In this document: positions 10,845 through 21,210 of the stretch, piece after piece
Numbering within the stretch: the stretch's first letter is position 1
Layout of the letters: the number at the start of each line of letters is the position of its first letter
The notes under the pieces: model-generated
Told to the model about the DNA's origin: nothing
The model's database searches: none
What the model saw: only the letters and a program-made list of their open reading frames with translations
Made by a program: the position numbers and the translations under genes
Assembly: GCA_023897205.1 (NCBI GenBank)
Contig: JAHWDD010000010.1
Coordinates: forward strand, 1,736,001-1,800,000
Source: Exophiala sp. HKRS030
Taxonomy: Eukaryota; Ascomycota; Eurotiomycetes; Chaetothyriales; Herpotrichiellaceae
DNA length: 64,000 nucleotides
Direction of reading: 5' to 3'

Positions 10845-12503
10845 TCATATGGTGAATGGGTTGTACACTTCACCAGTCTCATCAGCGCGCTTCCTCAGAC
10901 TGCGATTCTGGAGCTTCAAAAACATCTTTGTACCGAATGTGACGCCGAAAGCCATCGCGCCAAAGATCAGCATTAGGACGAACGCCAGACGGTACGTCGG
11001 AGCCTCATGATCCCTAAAGAAGTAAGGCGAGACCACGTTTCCAATGTGGCCGAAGATATTCACGATAGCACCCGAGGCGGCTCGCTTCTCTGGGGTTGTG
11101 CTCAGTGTCGAAACCGCCCAGGCGTAGACCAGTGCGTTGGCAGAGAACGAGCCTGGTGCGTACAGGAAGGATGCGGCATATCGGGCACTCACATTGCTGG
11201 TGCCGATTGTGATGATAAAGCCTATGGCGGCCGCTGCAAGGCCCCCTGAAATATGGTAACCTCGCTCTTTGATCCGATCGCTGTTCCACGACACGAGGAA
11301 GGAGGTTATTGCGCCTAAGAAATATGGTGGCGACGTGAGGAGTAGTGATAGAATGTTGTTGCCGAGGCCCATGCCTGAAACAAGAGTCGGGAAGAAAAAG
11401 TTGAATCCGTAAGACGCGGTCATGAAGATGTTCATGAACACCTTGGAACAGTGGTCAGCTTCTCACAACATAATCATTTCGTCGCGGCTGAACTTACGAA
11501 GAGCCAAGTCTTGATATCAGTAAGAGCTAATTTCACACCTGTCCATACGTTGCCAGTACCTGTGGCTCCGGTCACGCGGTCTGCCACAAGACGAGCTTCT
11601 GCGAGTCTTCGCATGTCGTCGTTCATGAAACGCCGTTGACTTCCAGTTTTGGAATGAGGATAATCGGTGAGAGTGAAGAAGGCGACGACGCCGCAGAATG
11701 TGCTCATCAATGCTTCGATTATGAAAAGCCACTGCCAGCCTGCTAGACCGCCCGCTCCGTCGAGCCCAGAGAATATACCGGCGGCGAGAATACCGGAGAG
11801 AGCTTGGGCAAGCACAAGTCCGGAGTAGAGGATTGCAGTGCGTAATGCGATCTCCCTCCTGGTATACCAACAGTTCATCAAATAGATGGCCTAGACATTT
11901 TCAGTAAGTTGAAGGTCAAATTTCGCATGCACAACTCACCCCAGGAAACAATGGAGCCTCTGTAATACCCAGAAAGAATCGGATCACAAACAATGTAGGA
12001 GCATTTCTCGCGCCAGCAGTAGCAGCTGATACCCCAGACCATATGATAGCGGTGACAGGAAGGTAGATGCCAGGTCGAACCCTCGTGAGCAGCATGTTAG
12101 ATGGAAGCTGAGCTAGCATGTAACCTACTGTGAGCACCGCGACAGCCGTGTTGTAGTCATCTCCGCTCAGTTCCAGATCTTCGTTGATCGTATTTAGACG
12201 GGCTTGCGCAAGATTGGTTCGGTCCAAGTAATTGTTGACATATAGAAACCAGAGCGTCGGCAACAGAGTCATGTCGAGTGTGCGCACAAGTCTCTTCTCG
12301 GTATGTCGCCAATCAGGCAGATTGAGTTCTGCAATAGGGGCAAAGTTATGGTAATATGCTTCAGGCGTGTTTTTGGAGTTGCCAAACTCGACATCAACAG
12401 CCTCCACGCGATTTTCCTCGACCTTGTTGAGTACGCCATCGTGATTGTCCGCCCTCAAGGTACTGCCCTGGGAGGCAATAGAATTCCTTTTGCTGGTCGC
12501 CAT
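10845..12503 (-). CDS. MFS permease, DAL5/anion:cation symporter family
   Basis: Three exons on the minus strand, 12503-11940, 11890-11498 and 11441-10845, all in phase 0, giving 517 residues. About twelve hydrophobic segments are visible. Family marks are the soluble N-terminus of about 70 residues, LDRTNLAQARLN after helix 1, GYMLAQLPSNMLLTRVRP in the helix 2-3 region, FFLGITEAPLFPG before the first junction, and a central loop with DYPHSKT. DAL5-family members import allantoate, ureidosuccinate, nicotinate or other organic anions across the plasma membrane; the substrate here cannot be read from sequence. Its position beside a GABA catabolic gene and a regulator suggests nitrogenous anion uptake. 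Confidence 0.88.
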
Positions 12504-13494
12504 TTCTCTCAGTATACAGCCACTGCTATCAGTGAAGGTCGAAAACGAACGGGAAGGTGCAGGAAAAGATCAAGAAATCCGCTTGCCGTGTTGCCGAATC
12601 CTTCGAGGGATGTAGAATTGGTTCCCGCGTCGTCTTGCTGGAACAGATATACATCACTGGCATCATGCCAGCGCAGTCACCGCACAAAGCTAAGGCCATT
12701 CCGTTGCAACATCGTGATGACGACTTCTATCAATTGTACATTTGCCGAGCAATGGCGTGGGGGAGATCATCCTCAACGGCAGAGAATCTCAATGATGGGT
12801 TATGGAACAAAACGGATTTCCCCAGGGGGACGCAGATCCCGCAAGAACTCATGAACAGGATGTACTTGGCTGACATAAGATAGACATCGAGCGTAGGATG
12901 AATAGTGGACCTTTTTGTATAGATGGAGATACTCGCGGTTGCTGTGAGGCTCAGCCCTTTGTCCCTTGGTCTTGGCCTCCGCAAACTTACCCGAACCAAG
13001 ACCTTGGATTCTCTTGTATGTGGAGGAACACGCACATATGCGCAAAACCACGCCGCTCATCGATGAGTCTCTGTAAATGAAATCATGACTTCATCCCAAG
13101 ATATGAGAGATGTCCCATGCTTTGCGTTTCTTGGATTCGGAGTGGTTTGCGTCCTTGAATCTGTCATTCGTAAGACTGGGTGCGTTGATCCGCCAATAAC
13201 TTGTCTAAGCTGTTATCGAAACAGGAATCTTATAGCTGATGAGCAAATCGCCCCAACAGTACTGTTAGGTGCTCAATCATGGGTAGAATAGAGTAAGCTC
13301 AGGTTGATATCTCCGGACACATATTAGGTGGAGAACATGTTCGCGTGATGAAAACAAACAGCAGTGCCCTCCTGAAGGCTCAGATGATGTGCCTTGGCGG
13401 CCAGAAGGACTGGAGGAGTGTAACGTGGCACGGTGTTATATCACTGCCCAGCACACGTTAGCACTCATCCTTCTTCTCCTGACCCAGGCTGAAC
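12504..13494. other. Intergenic region, 5' of the MFS permease
   Basis: Only short open frames without recognisable features. No RNA gene seen. Confidence 0.5.
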
Positions 13495-13950
13495 CTACGT
13501 AGCCGTACTAACTAGAGCGTTGCCTTGCTGTGTAATGCGGCTTTGCTGTACCGGAAACATAAATCGGCGGTAAAGGTCGAGAGATAATGTCAGATGTCTC
13601 GTCCTCCTAAAGCTCTCGCTTTTAATATGTTGGTTCCCTGCGGCTTTCTCCGGCTTCATGTACAGAAGTACACGAAGGAATCCAGCACTGAAAATGACGG
13701 CCAGTCCGCCAAAGACCAAGAGGAAAAACTTCCGGTCAAATGAGATTCCTAGTTTGCTATTTGCAATCATGTTGACCGTCACGGTTGCAAGTAGACCAAT
13801 GTTGGCCGACGTAAGCTCTTGCATTGCTGCTGGAGCCGACGACAACATAGAGGACCTCAGTCTGGTATGAGGATGTATACCATATTGGACAAGTCGAATT
13901 AACCTTTCAGCATCATGCTGCCGTGCTCGCAATATGCGGCCGACAGTCAT
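13495..13950 (-). CDS. Possible small membrane protein, unrecognised
   Basis: An open frame of 151 residues from the ATG at 13950 (the upstream TTG at 13959 is not a likely start). It has two hydrophobic stretches, around residues 49-63 and 73-96, the second dense in Phe, Leu, Val and Ile, joined by a short polar loop and followed by a basic tail. A TATATA-like element lies about 50 bases upstream on the same strand. I recognise no family and it has no obvious partner. It may equally be a chance frame or the remnant of a larger gene. Confidence 0.25.
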   Translation of the reverse strand: MTVGRILRARQHDAERLIRLVQYGIHPHTRLRSSMLSSAPAAMQELTSANIGLLATVTVNMIANSKLGISFDRKFFLLVFGGLAVIFSAGFLRVLLYMKPEKAAGNQHIKSESFRRTRHLTLSLDLYRRFMFPVQQSRITQQGNALVSTAT

Positions 13951-14652
13951 CCTGGTCAATCCTCTGTGATGTTACTGTGTCAATTGAGCGAGACATGGAG
14001 ATATATAAGAATTGATTCATGCACGTTCCCTCCCGATGTTTCCTTGGAGACCGAGAGGCAGACGAATATCCTGTATCGTATATCAGAAAACACAAGCAAG
14101 CAAATCAAACCATGGCTTTTATATTACATTTACTATGATATCGAAGACTATGCACCAAGACTCGTAAGACGGTGGTTCACACTTAGGGGACTCCATGTTT
14201 CTTGAGTGCCTGCCCCACCATCGGACGCCGGTAGAGGCTTTACGAATAACTATGTTTGAAGGTCATCACTTTAGAGGATAGGCTGAAGAGATGTGCTGGA
14301 ACGCGTTATTGAAGACACGTATGCGACCGGGTATCGCAGCGGTACTGACGTTTCAATAGAGATAGAATGCCAAGACAACTCAACGTCACACCATATGCCA
14401 ACGACGGAGCGGACAAGATTAGTCAGTGATCAGGCGCCCGAATTCGTAGAAGCGATCGAGCTTGAAAGAGCAGTTCCCGTTGGGTAAAAGTGACCAAGTG
14501 CTTCAGAGACCCATTCCTTCGCCTCAAGGACTTTGTGTGTTTTTCAGATGTCACGAGTTAGGATTTGATGCCCTCCATATTTATACCGAGACAGTCTTGT
14601 TAAAACATACCAGACTCTACGAATACCGGATTTCCTTTGAGCAGCACTCCCA
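13951..14652. other. Intergenic region upstream of the secreted hydrolase
   Basis: Nothing coding recognised. A TATA-like element is listed separately. Confidence 0.5.
14577..14588 (+). promoter_or_regulatory. TATA-like element
   Basis: ATATTTATACCG about 65-75 bases before the start codon of the secreted hydrolase, a plausible core promoter spacing with a short 5' UTR. Confidence 0.4.
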
Positions 14653-15888
14653 ATGCTATTCAAACTCTCTCTGCCCATCGTAATCACCATCTCACTCTTC
14701 GTCAGTGGCAGTAACTCCCAGGCGTGCCCAGAATGGGTGACAGACATGCTGGAGGCAACGTTAGCCAACTACACAACTTGGCCAGGCATTCAACTAACAC
14801 TGTCTTCGCCGCGATGCGGCTTTAATTGCACAGTCAGCATTCAATCGAAATCCCTTCAAGCTGCGGGTGAGCCAGCTTTCTTAGAAAACCTTCCTTGGCC
14901 AGGAGCTCAGCTAGTACTGCCTTCGCAGGATCGTGCTCTCGATTCCACGACAAAGGTTCAGTCACAGATTCCGAATTTTGCTGACGAGCCTGCTCTCCTT
15001 GATAACACACCATGGCGCCTTGCAAGTATCACGAAGACCTTTACAGCTGTAGCCATCTTGAAGTTATCGGAGCGGGGACAACTTGATCTCCATGCTCCTG
15101 CTGTGCAATATCTCCCCAGCTGGGCCATCGATCTGCTTCGACAATCGCAGGGAGCGGTAAATGCTGAGAAAATCTCAACCTGGCATCTCTTGCACCACAC
15201 AAGTGGACTGGGAGATTTCGCCAGTGATCCGCGGTGGTTGCAAGAGGTTCTGAGTAGCCCTCAGCACATGTGGACCCCGCAGTCTGTCATCGAGTGGTCC
15301 ACAATTAATTCGAAACCCGTTGGGAACCCCGGGGAAGTATTTCATTATACCGATACTGGCTATACTCTCCTTGGCCTGATGTTGGAGAATGTAACTCGGA
15401 TTGAGCTTGCCGCGGCAGTTCGTGAGTTGACCAGCCTCGACGAACTCGAGATGTCATCCACGTGGTGGGAATTGCTAGAGCCAGAGCCTGAAGGTTCCTT
15501 GCAACGAGCAGGACAATACTACAACACCCTCGACGTGACACATTTTAACCCGAGCTTTGATTTGTACGGAGCAGGTGGTTTGGTAACTAATTCCAAAGAC
15601 CTGAACCACTTTGGACGAGCGCTTTATGAAGGACGACTACTGAATGAAACAACCACACAGCTGATGTATGTCTTGGAACCGTCAGGAACCTATGGATGTG
15701 GGATTCTCAACTACTCCTTCAGCGGTCAAGAAGGATGGGGCCATACAGGTTTCTGGCACACGTGGCTGTATTGGGTTCCATCTCTCGATCTGGTTATCTC
15801 AGGTGCAAGTAATCAAGCCGCAGGTGATCTATATGACGCGGGTGAATTGGTTCGAAATATTATTGACCACGGCTGTGTCCCAACCTAG
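14653..15888 (+). CDS. Secreted serine hydrolase, class C beta-lactamase fold (PF00144)
   Basis: Single exon, 411 residues. A signal peptide is evident (MLFKLSLPIVITISLFVSGS), and several N-x-T/S sequons fit secretion. The catalytic triad motifs of the beta-lactamase/DD-peptidase superfamily are present: SITK (Ser125, Lys128), a YTD at HYTDTGYTLLG in the YxN position, and GHTGF near the C-terminus as the HxG/KTG equivalent. The body resembles D-aminopeptidase or LACTB-like enzymes rather than true beta-lactamases, so the substrate may be an ester or a peptide. Between the signal peptide and SITK there are two 39-residue repeats (43-81 and 82-120), an internal duplication not usual in the family. 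It is isolated from other recognisable genes. Confidence 0.85.
   Translation: MLFKLSLPIVITISLFVSGSNSQACPEWVTDMLEATLANYTTWPGIQLTLSSPRCGFNCTVSIQSKSLQAAGEPAFLENLPWPGAQLVLPSQDRALDSTTKVQSQIPNFADEPALLDNTPWRLASITKTFTAVAILKLSERGQLDLHAPAVQYLPSWAIDLLRQSQGAVNAEKISTWHLLHHTSGLGDFASDPRWLQEVLSSPQHMWTPQSVIEWSTINSKPVGNPGEVFHYTDTGYTLLGLMLENVTRIELAAAVRELTSLDELEMSSTWWELLEPEPEGSLQRAGQYYNTLDVTHFNPSFDLYGAGGLVTNSKDLNHFGRALYEGRLLNETTTQLMYVLEPSGTYGCGILNYSFSGQEGWGHTGFWHTWLYWVPSLDLVISGASNQAAGDLYDAGELVRNIIDHGCVPT
14779..15012 (+). repeat. Intragenic tandem duplication, 2 x 117 bp
   Basis: Two in-frame units of exactly 39 codons, each beginning TGG CCA GG and ending in a Pro codon. 17 of 39 residues are identical, including WPG, the QL.L core, and EPA.L.N.P at the end. 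Confidence 0.8.
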
Positions 15889-16231
15889 AGTCACAGTTCG
15901 GGTCTAACGTATACGAAGCACAGAAAAGTACTCTCACAGACCTTGGAACGTTGTTTATAAGAGAAAAGCAGACTTTACATGAAGAGACTGGTAGAAGGGA
16001 ATTGTATTCGGTAAACAGTTTGGCATCGCCTGCAGTAGGCCTGGAACAACCGAAATCGGGACTACTCAAGGCTCTTTTCCAAATGCTCCAAATGCTGTCT
16101 TGACTGGTCATTTCCATTCTCTTGCGAACAAGCTGTCAAACACAGGATCGTGGTAAGCTAGTCCGCTTCAAAGGAACCTCAAAAATCCAGTTTCGCTTTT
16201 TGTTGGCGCGACTCATCTGTCCTTAGCCGTC
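15889..16231. other. Convergent 3' region
   Basis: Between the stops of the secreted hydrolase and the HET gene. Nothing recognised. Confidence 0.6.
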
Positions 16232-17694
16232 CTAAAGGTTTAGCATTCGCTGTTTGTAGAGTTCTCTCCATATATACGTATCTAGCCCAGAACGAGTAAT
16301 GTCACTCTCCCTGGCATTGCGAAATAGTGAGAGCAACTCATCGATTTCCGTTTCGTGATCTGCAGCTGACTTCTGATGCGCCTGCGAGACGTCTGAAGTG
16401 GCAATGCAGATGTGTTGTTTTCCAACGAAGAGGAATTTGGGCCACCCCCAAACCATCTTCCAGGGCCTGTACTTGGAACTACAAGAAGAACAGAAGATCA
16501 TTCCCGCCTTGTAGATGTGGGAAACTCGATCTGGAAAATCGCGCAGCCCGTCTATGAGGATCTTCTTTAGTTCCATGCTCAAAGCACAGTCAGCGGCTTC
16601 CGGGTCGAAAGTGACCATGACGATGTCGAACGAGGGTCGCTGTAGCTGCGTTCCCTCCTGCGCCCACGGAGGTATTTCATGGCAACAGACAAAGATATTC
16701 AACAGGCGTAACGCGCGACCGATTGCTGCTACGGCAAACCGGAAATCGTGGCCGGATTTCCCGTGTGTTCGCTTTAGGACATGGTACAAAAGCTCGGTCT
16801 TGTCTCGATTATAGTCAACATCGATGTGAGCTCCCAATGTGGACATCCCCAGCAAGGCATATATCCGATCCAGTGGCTCTGAACAATCCATCATGGCAAA
16901 ATCTCTAGCATAGTCAAATAAATCTCCTTTATTCGGGGGTTCCTGCGTAGATAATCGCCTGCACGATAGTCTGTTACAAGGATAGCATGTTGGCGAAGAT
17001 GTGATTGCCGAAGTGAAGAGATACTCTGGATGTACGAAATGCCAGACTCTAGTGCCAAGTAAAGGAAGAGAACATGTTTCATCTCCACGGTGCCATTCTG
17101 TAGGATCAACAGGTTCTGCCTTGCCAGATGAATCTCTTGGATTGTCCAAGTTCTTCGAAGATAATCATGTTGAAGAAAGGCTGTCAAAGCCTTCTGCCAC
17201 TCGGGCTTGGTGCGCATAGCTGCCCGGAAGAGAAAATTTCGCACCACACGGTTAGACCGCGGTCTCATTAGGCCGGGCAACCGGGAGCACGTCGTAGCGG
17301 CATCCTTCAATACGTCAGGCAGCGGACCCGCCCAGACCAAGACGTATTTTGCCTGCCTGTAGATTGCCGCCATTTGCTGAACTTGATGGTTTCGTTCGCT
17401 GATACTTTCCTGGTCTATACTGATTGCATCTATCCAGAGCAATTCATGGCAGTAGTCGCGTCTGGCTCGGTTGAGAAACTCAAACAAGTTTGGTTGAACT
17501 CGGAATGGCTGACCGTTGAGCTCGATAGTCGCACAGGAGGAAGCTGTGCCCCAGGTGTAAGACAAGCAAACGTGATCATCTTTCAACGTGATATTCTTGA
17601 TTGTACAGCGAATTAAGGATTTGGTTTCACCAGGGAGGATTTGAAGAACCCTGATCTGCTTTTGAGTAGGATCTAGAGGCCTGTGAGTGAACAT
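16232..17694 (-). CDS. HET-domain heterokaryon-incompatibility protein, frame interrupted
   Basis: The start ATG is at 17694. The HET domain (PF06985) is clear: CLSYTWGTASSC, LWIDAISIDQESISERNHQV and YVLVWAG (about residues 43-125), then LRRTWTIQEIHLARQN. The first frame ends with a stop near 16891, while the expected continuation, LFDYARDFAMMDC then EPLDRIYALLGM, lies in the next frame down to the stop at 16232. Two models fit: one missing base in the G run 16935-16939, giving one uninterrupted 487-residue protein, or an intron 17035-16959 (GTACAT...TGCAG), giving 461 residues. Because the same lesion type recurs in other genes I favour the missing base. HET proteins trigger cell death on non-self recognition; the partner is unknown. 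Confidence 0.8.
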
Positions 17695-18643
17695 TATCAG
17701 TTGTGAGCATCAGGATACGCGCTTCAGGCCTTTCGTGAGGCTTATCAATAGATGCGTAGCTCTACGGAATATGGACGTTATCGGGGGCGATGCCAAAGGA
17801 CTGACTTTTCAGTCTTCATATGCTCGGCGGTGATAAGAGCAAGTGTACAATCAATTCCTGAGGTTGTCATCGCTCTCGTATAATTTCAGCCGCACCAGAT
17901 TCACAAAAGCCTCACGGGAAATTCCTTGGCGGGGTTCATTGAGCTGCATCCATGCTTTGTGCAGGTCAAGATAGGTACTTTTACAAGTACTCCATACCTT
18001 GTTGCTACAATGCATGATGTGAACGTTTCGCGCCTTTGCAATTTTCAGGTAAACTCGTCAAATTTGGCATTACTTGGTTGGGTAGCTCTTCAACGCATCA
18101 AGATGTGCTGACGATGATGACAATGACAACAGTTAGAATTGCCATCGGATAGATGTTGAAACACGATTTTGATAAAGAAAGATTGTTGGAGCGCCGACCA
18201 AGTTGACGTGGACAGTGTTACTTCTGATCCACACCTCGACTTCTCCCTTGCGATTGCCTTGCATTGACCTAAGCTACTCGTAGTATGAAGCTCAATGAGC
18301 CAAGATCTCCGCCCAGCCTTATGAAACCCGCCAGACGCATCTGCAACCTAGGACGATCCAGCAATGCATACAACCTCCAAATTCACATTTGTCATGCAGT
18401 GAAACTCCTCTGCAGATGTTCAACACGAGAATGTATTACAACTTGTCTGAGTCTCTAGGAGCCAAATCAATCCAAAGCGGACGGCGTCAAATTTCTGCTG
18501 GTCCAATAACTTCGACCAATCGCCATATTAACAATGTACATTCCGTGGTCCGCCCGAGACTCCCGAGAAAGACATTCCAACGCGTCACAGCACAGCACAG
18601 GCTATTCTTGTACTGTACACAATATTTCGTTCTGTGTCGCCTT
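17695..18643. other. Intergenic region
   Basis: Between the HET start and the CHRD stop. Only short frames; nothing recognised. Confidence 0.5.
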
Positions 18644-19246
18644 TCAAGCAAGCTGTCCTCTGACTGCACCGGGAACCGCCAGACTTGAGTGCGTATCGGC
18701 AAAGAACGCAGCTGGATCTTGCTCGATCTGGCTGACATGGAAACCTTCACCACTGTCCTTGCCTTCTACGACGAGCCCTGTGATAAAAGGCCCCGTAATG
18801 CATCCTGCAGAGTTGCGAACGGCGGGGTCATCGTTTACTGGCTGGGGATTTGGAAATGATATTCGGGGTGGCCCAGAAGCACCCACGGCTGCTTGATGAA
18901 TGTGCGTGGCCGTAGCTGCCGGCGATTCAAAGTCGCCTTGGAAGTTGTGGAGTGTAATGTTGTAACATATCATGTTGGCGTGCGAGTTGATTCCAAAGTT
19001 GAACGTTCCTGAAGCGCCAGCTAGGCCTCCTGTAGGGGTTGTCCCGTTGACGACAGTTTCAGGTACCGCGTTGACAAAATGCGTCGATGTGAAAACAAAT
19101 AGATCACTGCCTTTGCTCCCCGCGAGGGCATCTTGGCCGAGATTGATATTGAGCTGAAGTGAGACTGTTCCGGTACTTATATCAACAGGAATAGCGCCAG
19201 CGCTGAATGCAAGGGTCGCAATGGACAAAACCGTCGAAGTCTTCAT
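18644..19246 (-). CDS. Secreted CHRD-domain protein
   Basis: Single exon, 200 residues. The N-terminus (MKTSTVLSIATLAFSAGA followed by IPV) is a signal peptide. The rest resembles one CHRD domain (PF07452): a strand-rich core with FNFGINSHANMICYNITLHNF, the signature histidine segment ATHIHQAAVGASGPP, and the closing AVPGAVRGQL typical of CHRD repeats. N-linked sequons occur at NGT and NIT. CHRD proteins are extracellular in fungi and bacteria, and their biochemical role is not established. It stands alone in a gene-poor stretch, with a TATAAG-like sequence about 140 bases upstream on the minus strand. Confidence 0.85.
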   Translation of the reverse strand: MKTSTVLSIATLAFSAGAIPVDISTGTVSLQLNINLGQDALAGSKGSDLFVFTSTHFVNAVPETVVNGTTPTGGLAGASGTFNFGINSHANMICYNITLHNFQGDFESPAATATHIHQAAVGASGPPRISFPNPQPVNDDPAVRNSAGCITGPFITGLVVEGKDSGEGFHVSQIEQDPAAFFADTHSSLAVPGAVRGQLA

Positions 19247-21210
19247 TATGATCGCAGATCAAGAAATTGAAGGTATAGTCAAATGAATGTAGTGAGAAGT
19301 GAAGGCAATGAAAAAGAAGGACGTGAGGGCGAGACCGATCAACAGTATACTGATCCCGAACAACAGAAAGTGCTCCGAGCTTCATTCTTATACCGGATCT
19401 TGCACGTCCGGCCACAGAACCAGCCAAGACGTATACAAGGAATCCCGAAGGTACCTGAGGACCTGACACACGCTGCATGTTTGGGAGAGGTTCCTAGTTT
19501 CTCGGAACCTTGGCGTTGAGAAGATCCGTCACTGAGCCACGCAGTGCCAAGTTCGGGTAACATGCAACTTGCCTGCAAATGCCGTGAAGGAGGACCGTTA
19601 GAGGTGTTCTGGATTCCACTTGATTTTTGCCATGACGGTCAAGATTTTCTGACAGATCGAAGCGGATCTTGGGCAGGATACATCTTGTCACCTTGCCAGG
19701 TTGCAAAACATCCAATTTTCGATTTTCCAAATTCTTTGAATTTTCGGGATCGCACGCCGCTGGCCTAAAACAACCTGTTCATAGTATCAGATCGAACCTT
19801 CCAATCAAATACTTCTCCTGGTGTAGCACCTGTAAATACACAGGGTAGTTATGAGATAGAGTCTTTGTGGACGGAGGTAGAATGATGGGCAAACCCTCAC
19901 ATGTGAACCTGGCCAAGACCTAGATGTCTGAAGTTGGCACAAAGCTCTCTTGGCGTAAAAAGGTGTCTGCGCGAGCGCCTAACCTACCTTGATCACTTAC
20001 GTCCCGTTGATAGTAGGCTTGGCTGAATCATCTCTGAAAAGGCATGTACAAAACAGGGAATAGCCATTCAGGCTGGGTGTCGAGGAAAGGTGATCCAGGA
20101 GCCCAAAATGGACAGAGAGGTGGGTTAACATTGCTAATTGCTCGAGGAAAGAAGTGGGCCAGCCTCCAAGTCATCTCAAGCTCGTTTCAGCCTTGGATCA
20201 GGGTGAAGTTTTTGGTATCAGATCTAGGGATGGAGTCACAGCCAGAATTAGAGGTTGAAGCTGTAAACTGGATCGTGGGGTTGTTCAGATCTCTTTAGGT
20301 TGACGACTCCGTAACGCCCTAATAGCTTCTGATGGCAAAATTGGTCTTGCTTCAAGGGCGCCTTCACAAACGGCGTAAGAAACTGTGTGGCTGCTCTTGA
20401 AAAATCTCTGCTTAGCCCTGTTATACCATATAGAAATCTGTGCTATCGAAGAGCCAATCGTCTGCTGATAGCCTTCATGTGCTGCTGTCCTCACTCTCTT
20501 GACGAGCTTGGTAGCGATAGATGTGATTTGATCGGTTATAATCGAGCAGTCATGAATGGAAGCCGTGATGACTTACAGCTAAGTGCTATTTCTTGTGCAT
20601 TAAACACGGCCTTGAACACAACTCGTGAATAGCACTGAAGCAAAAAATTTGCCTCTGTTCATTACCTTTCCAGAACCAATCGACGAATAAACCTTGCGGC
20701 CCAGGGTTTGCGCATCGAGACATAGTTGAGGGTCGCGTTCATGTATACAAATCGCTAGCCACATCGGAGAATGATTGAGACTACGTTGTGAGTCCGAATT
20801 TCCATGCACCTCATTCTCAATCATACTTGTCTCTTATGACTAGTAATAGCAGGATCGAGCAAAGTATGAAAACATGCTAGATCAACGGTCTCAGACGGTA
20901 TACTTGACAGCAAATTGGATATTGGATCACTATTTCTGAACATCCCGCTCTCGACTAGTTTAAATCTTAGTACCAAAAGGGATGGAAGGTGTGGCTGAGA
21001 GGTCTAACAGGCGGCGCGCATAGTGGCGCTGATAGCGGCACCCTCAATATCGACCGCCACATTTCAGGGGCACGCTAACGGCTAGCTACTAGCTTGCAAT
21101 GATACTTATTTGCTGCAACAGCGAGAACTCCAGGTTCAGTTGTATCGTCGTCGATTCCGTTCCCTAGGCTTCACTTCTAGCCATCACAACGACCATACCG
21201 ATGGCTTTCT
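19247..21210. other. Gene-poor intergenic region, about 2 kb
   Basis: No coding frame with recognisable features. A weak tRNA-like A-box stretch near 20985 was examined and rejected. Possibly the long upstream region of the CAP10 gene. Confidence 0.5.

Noticed and set aside
20980..21065. tRNA-like stretch with an A-box resemblance (TGGCTGAGAGG)
   Set aside because: No B-box (GGTTCGANTCC) and no cloverleaf I can fold; not a credible tRNA.
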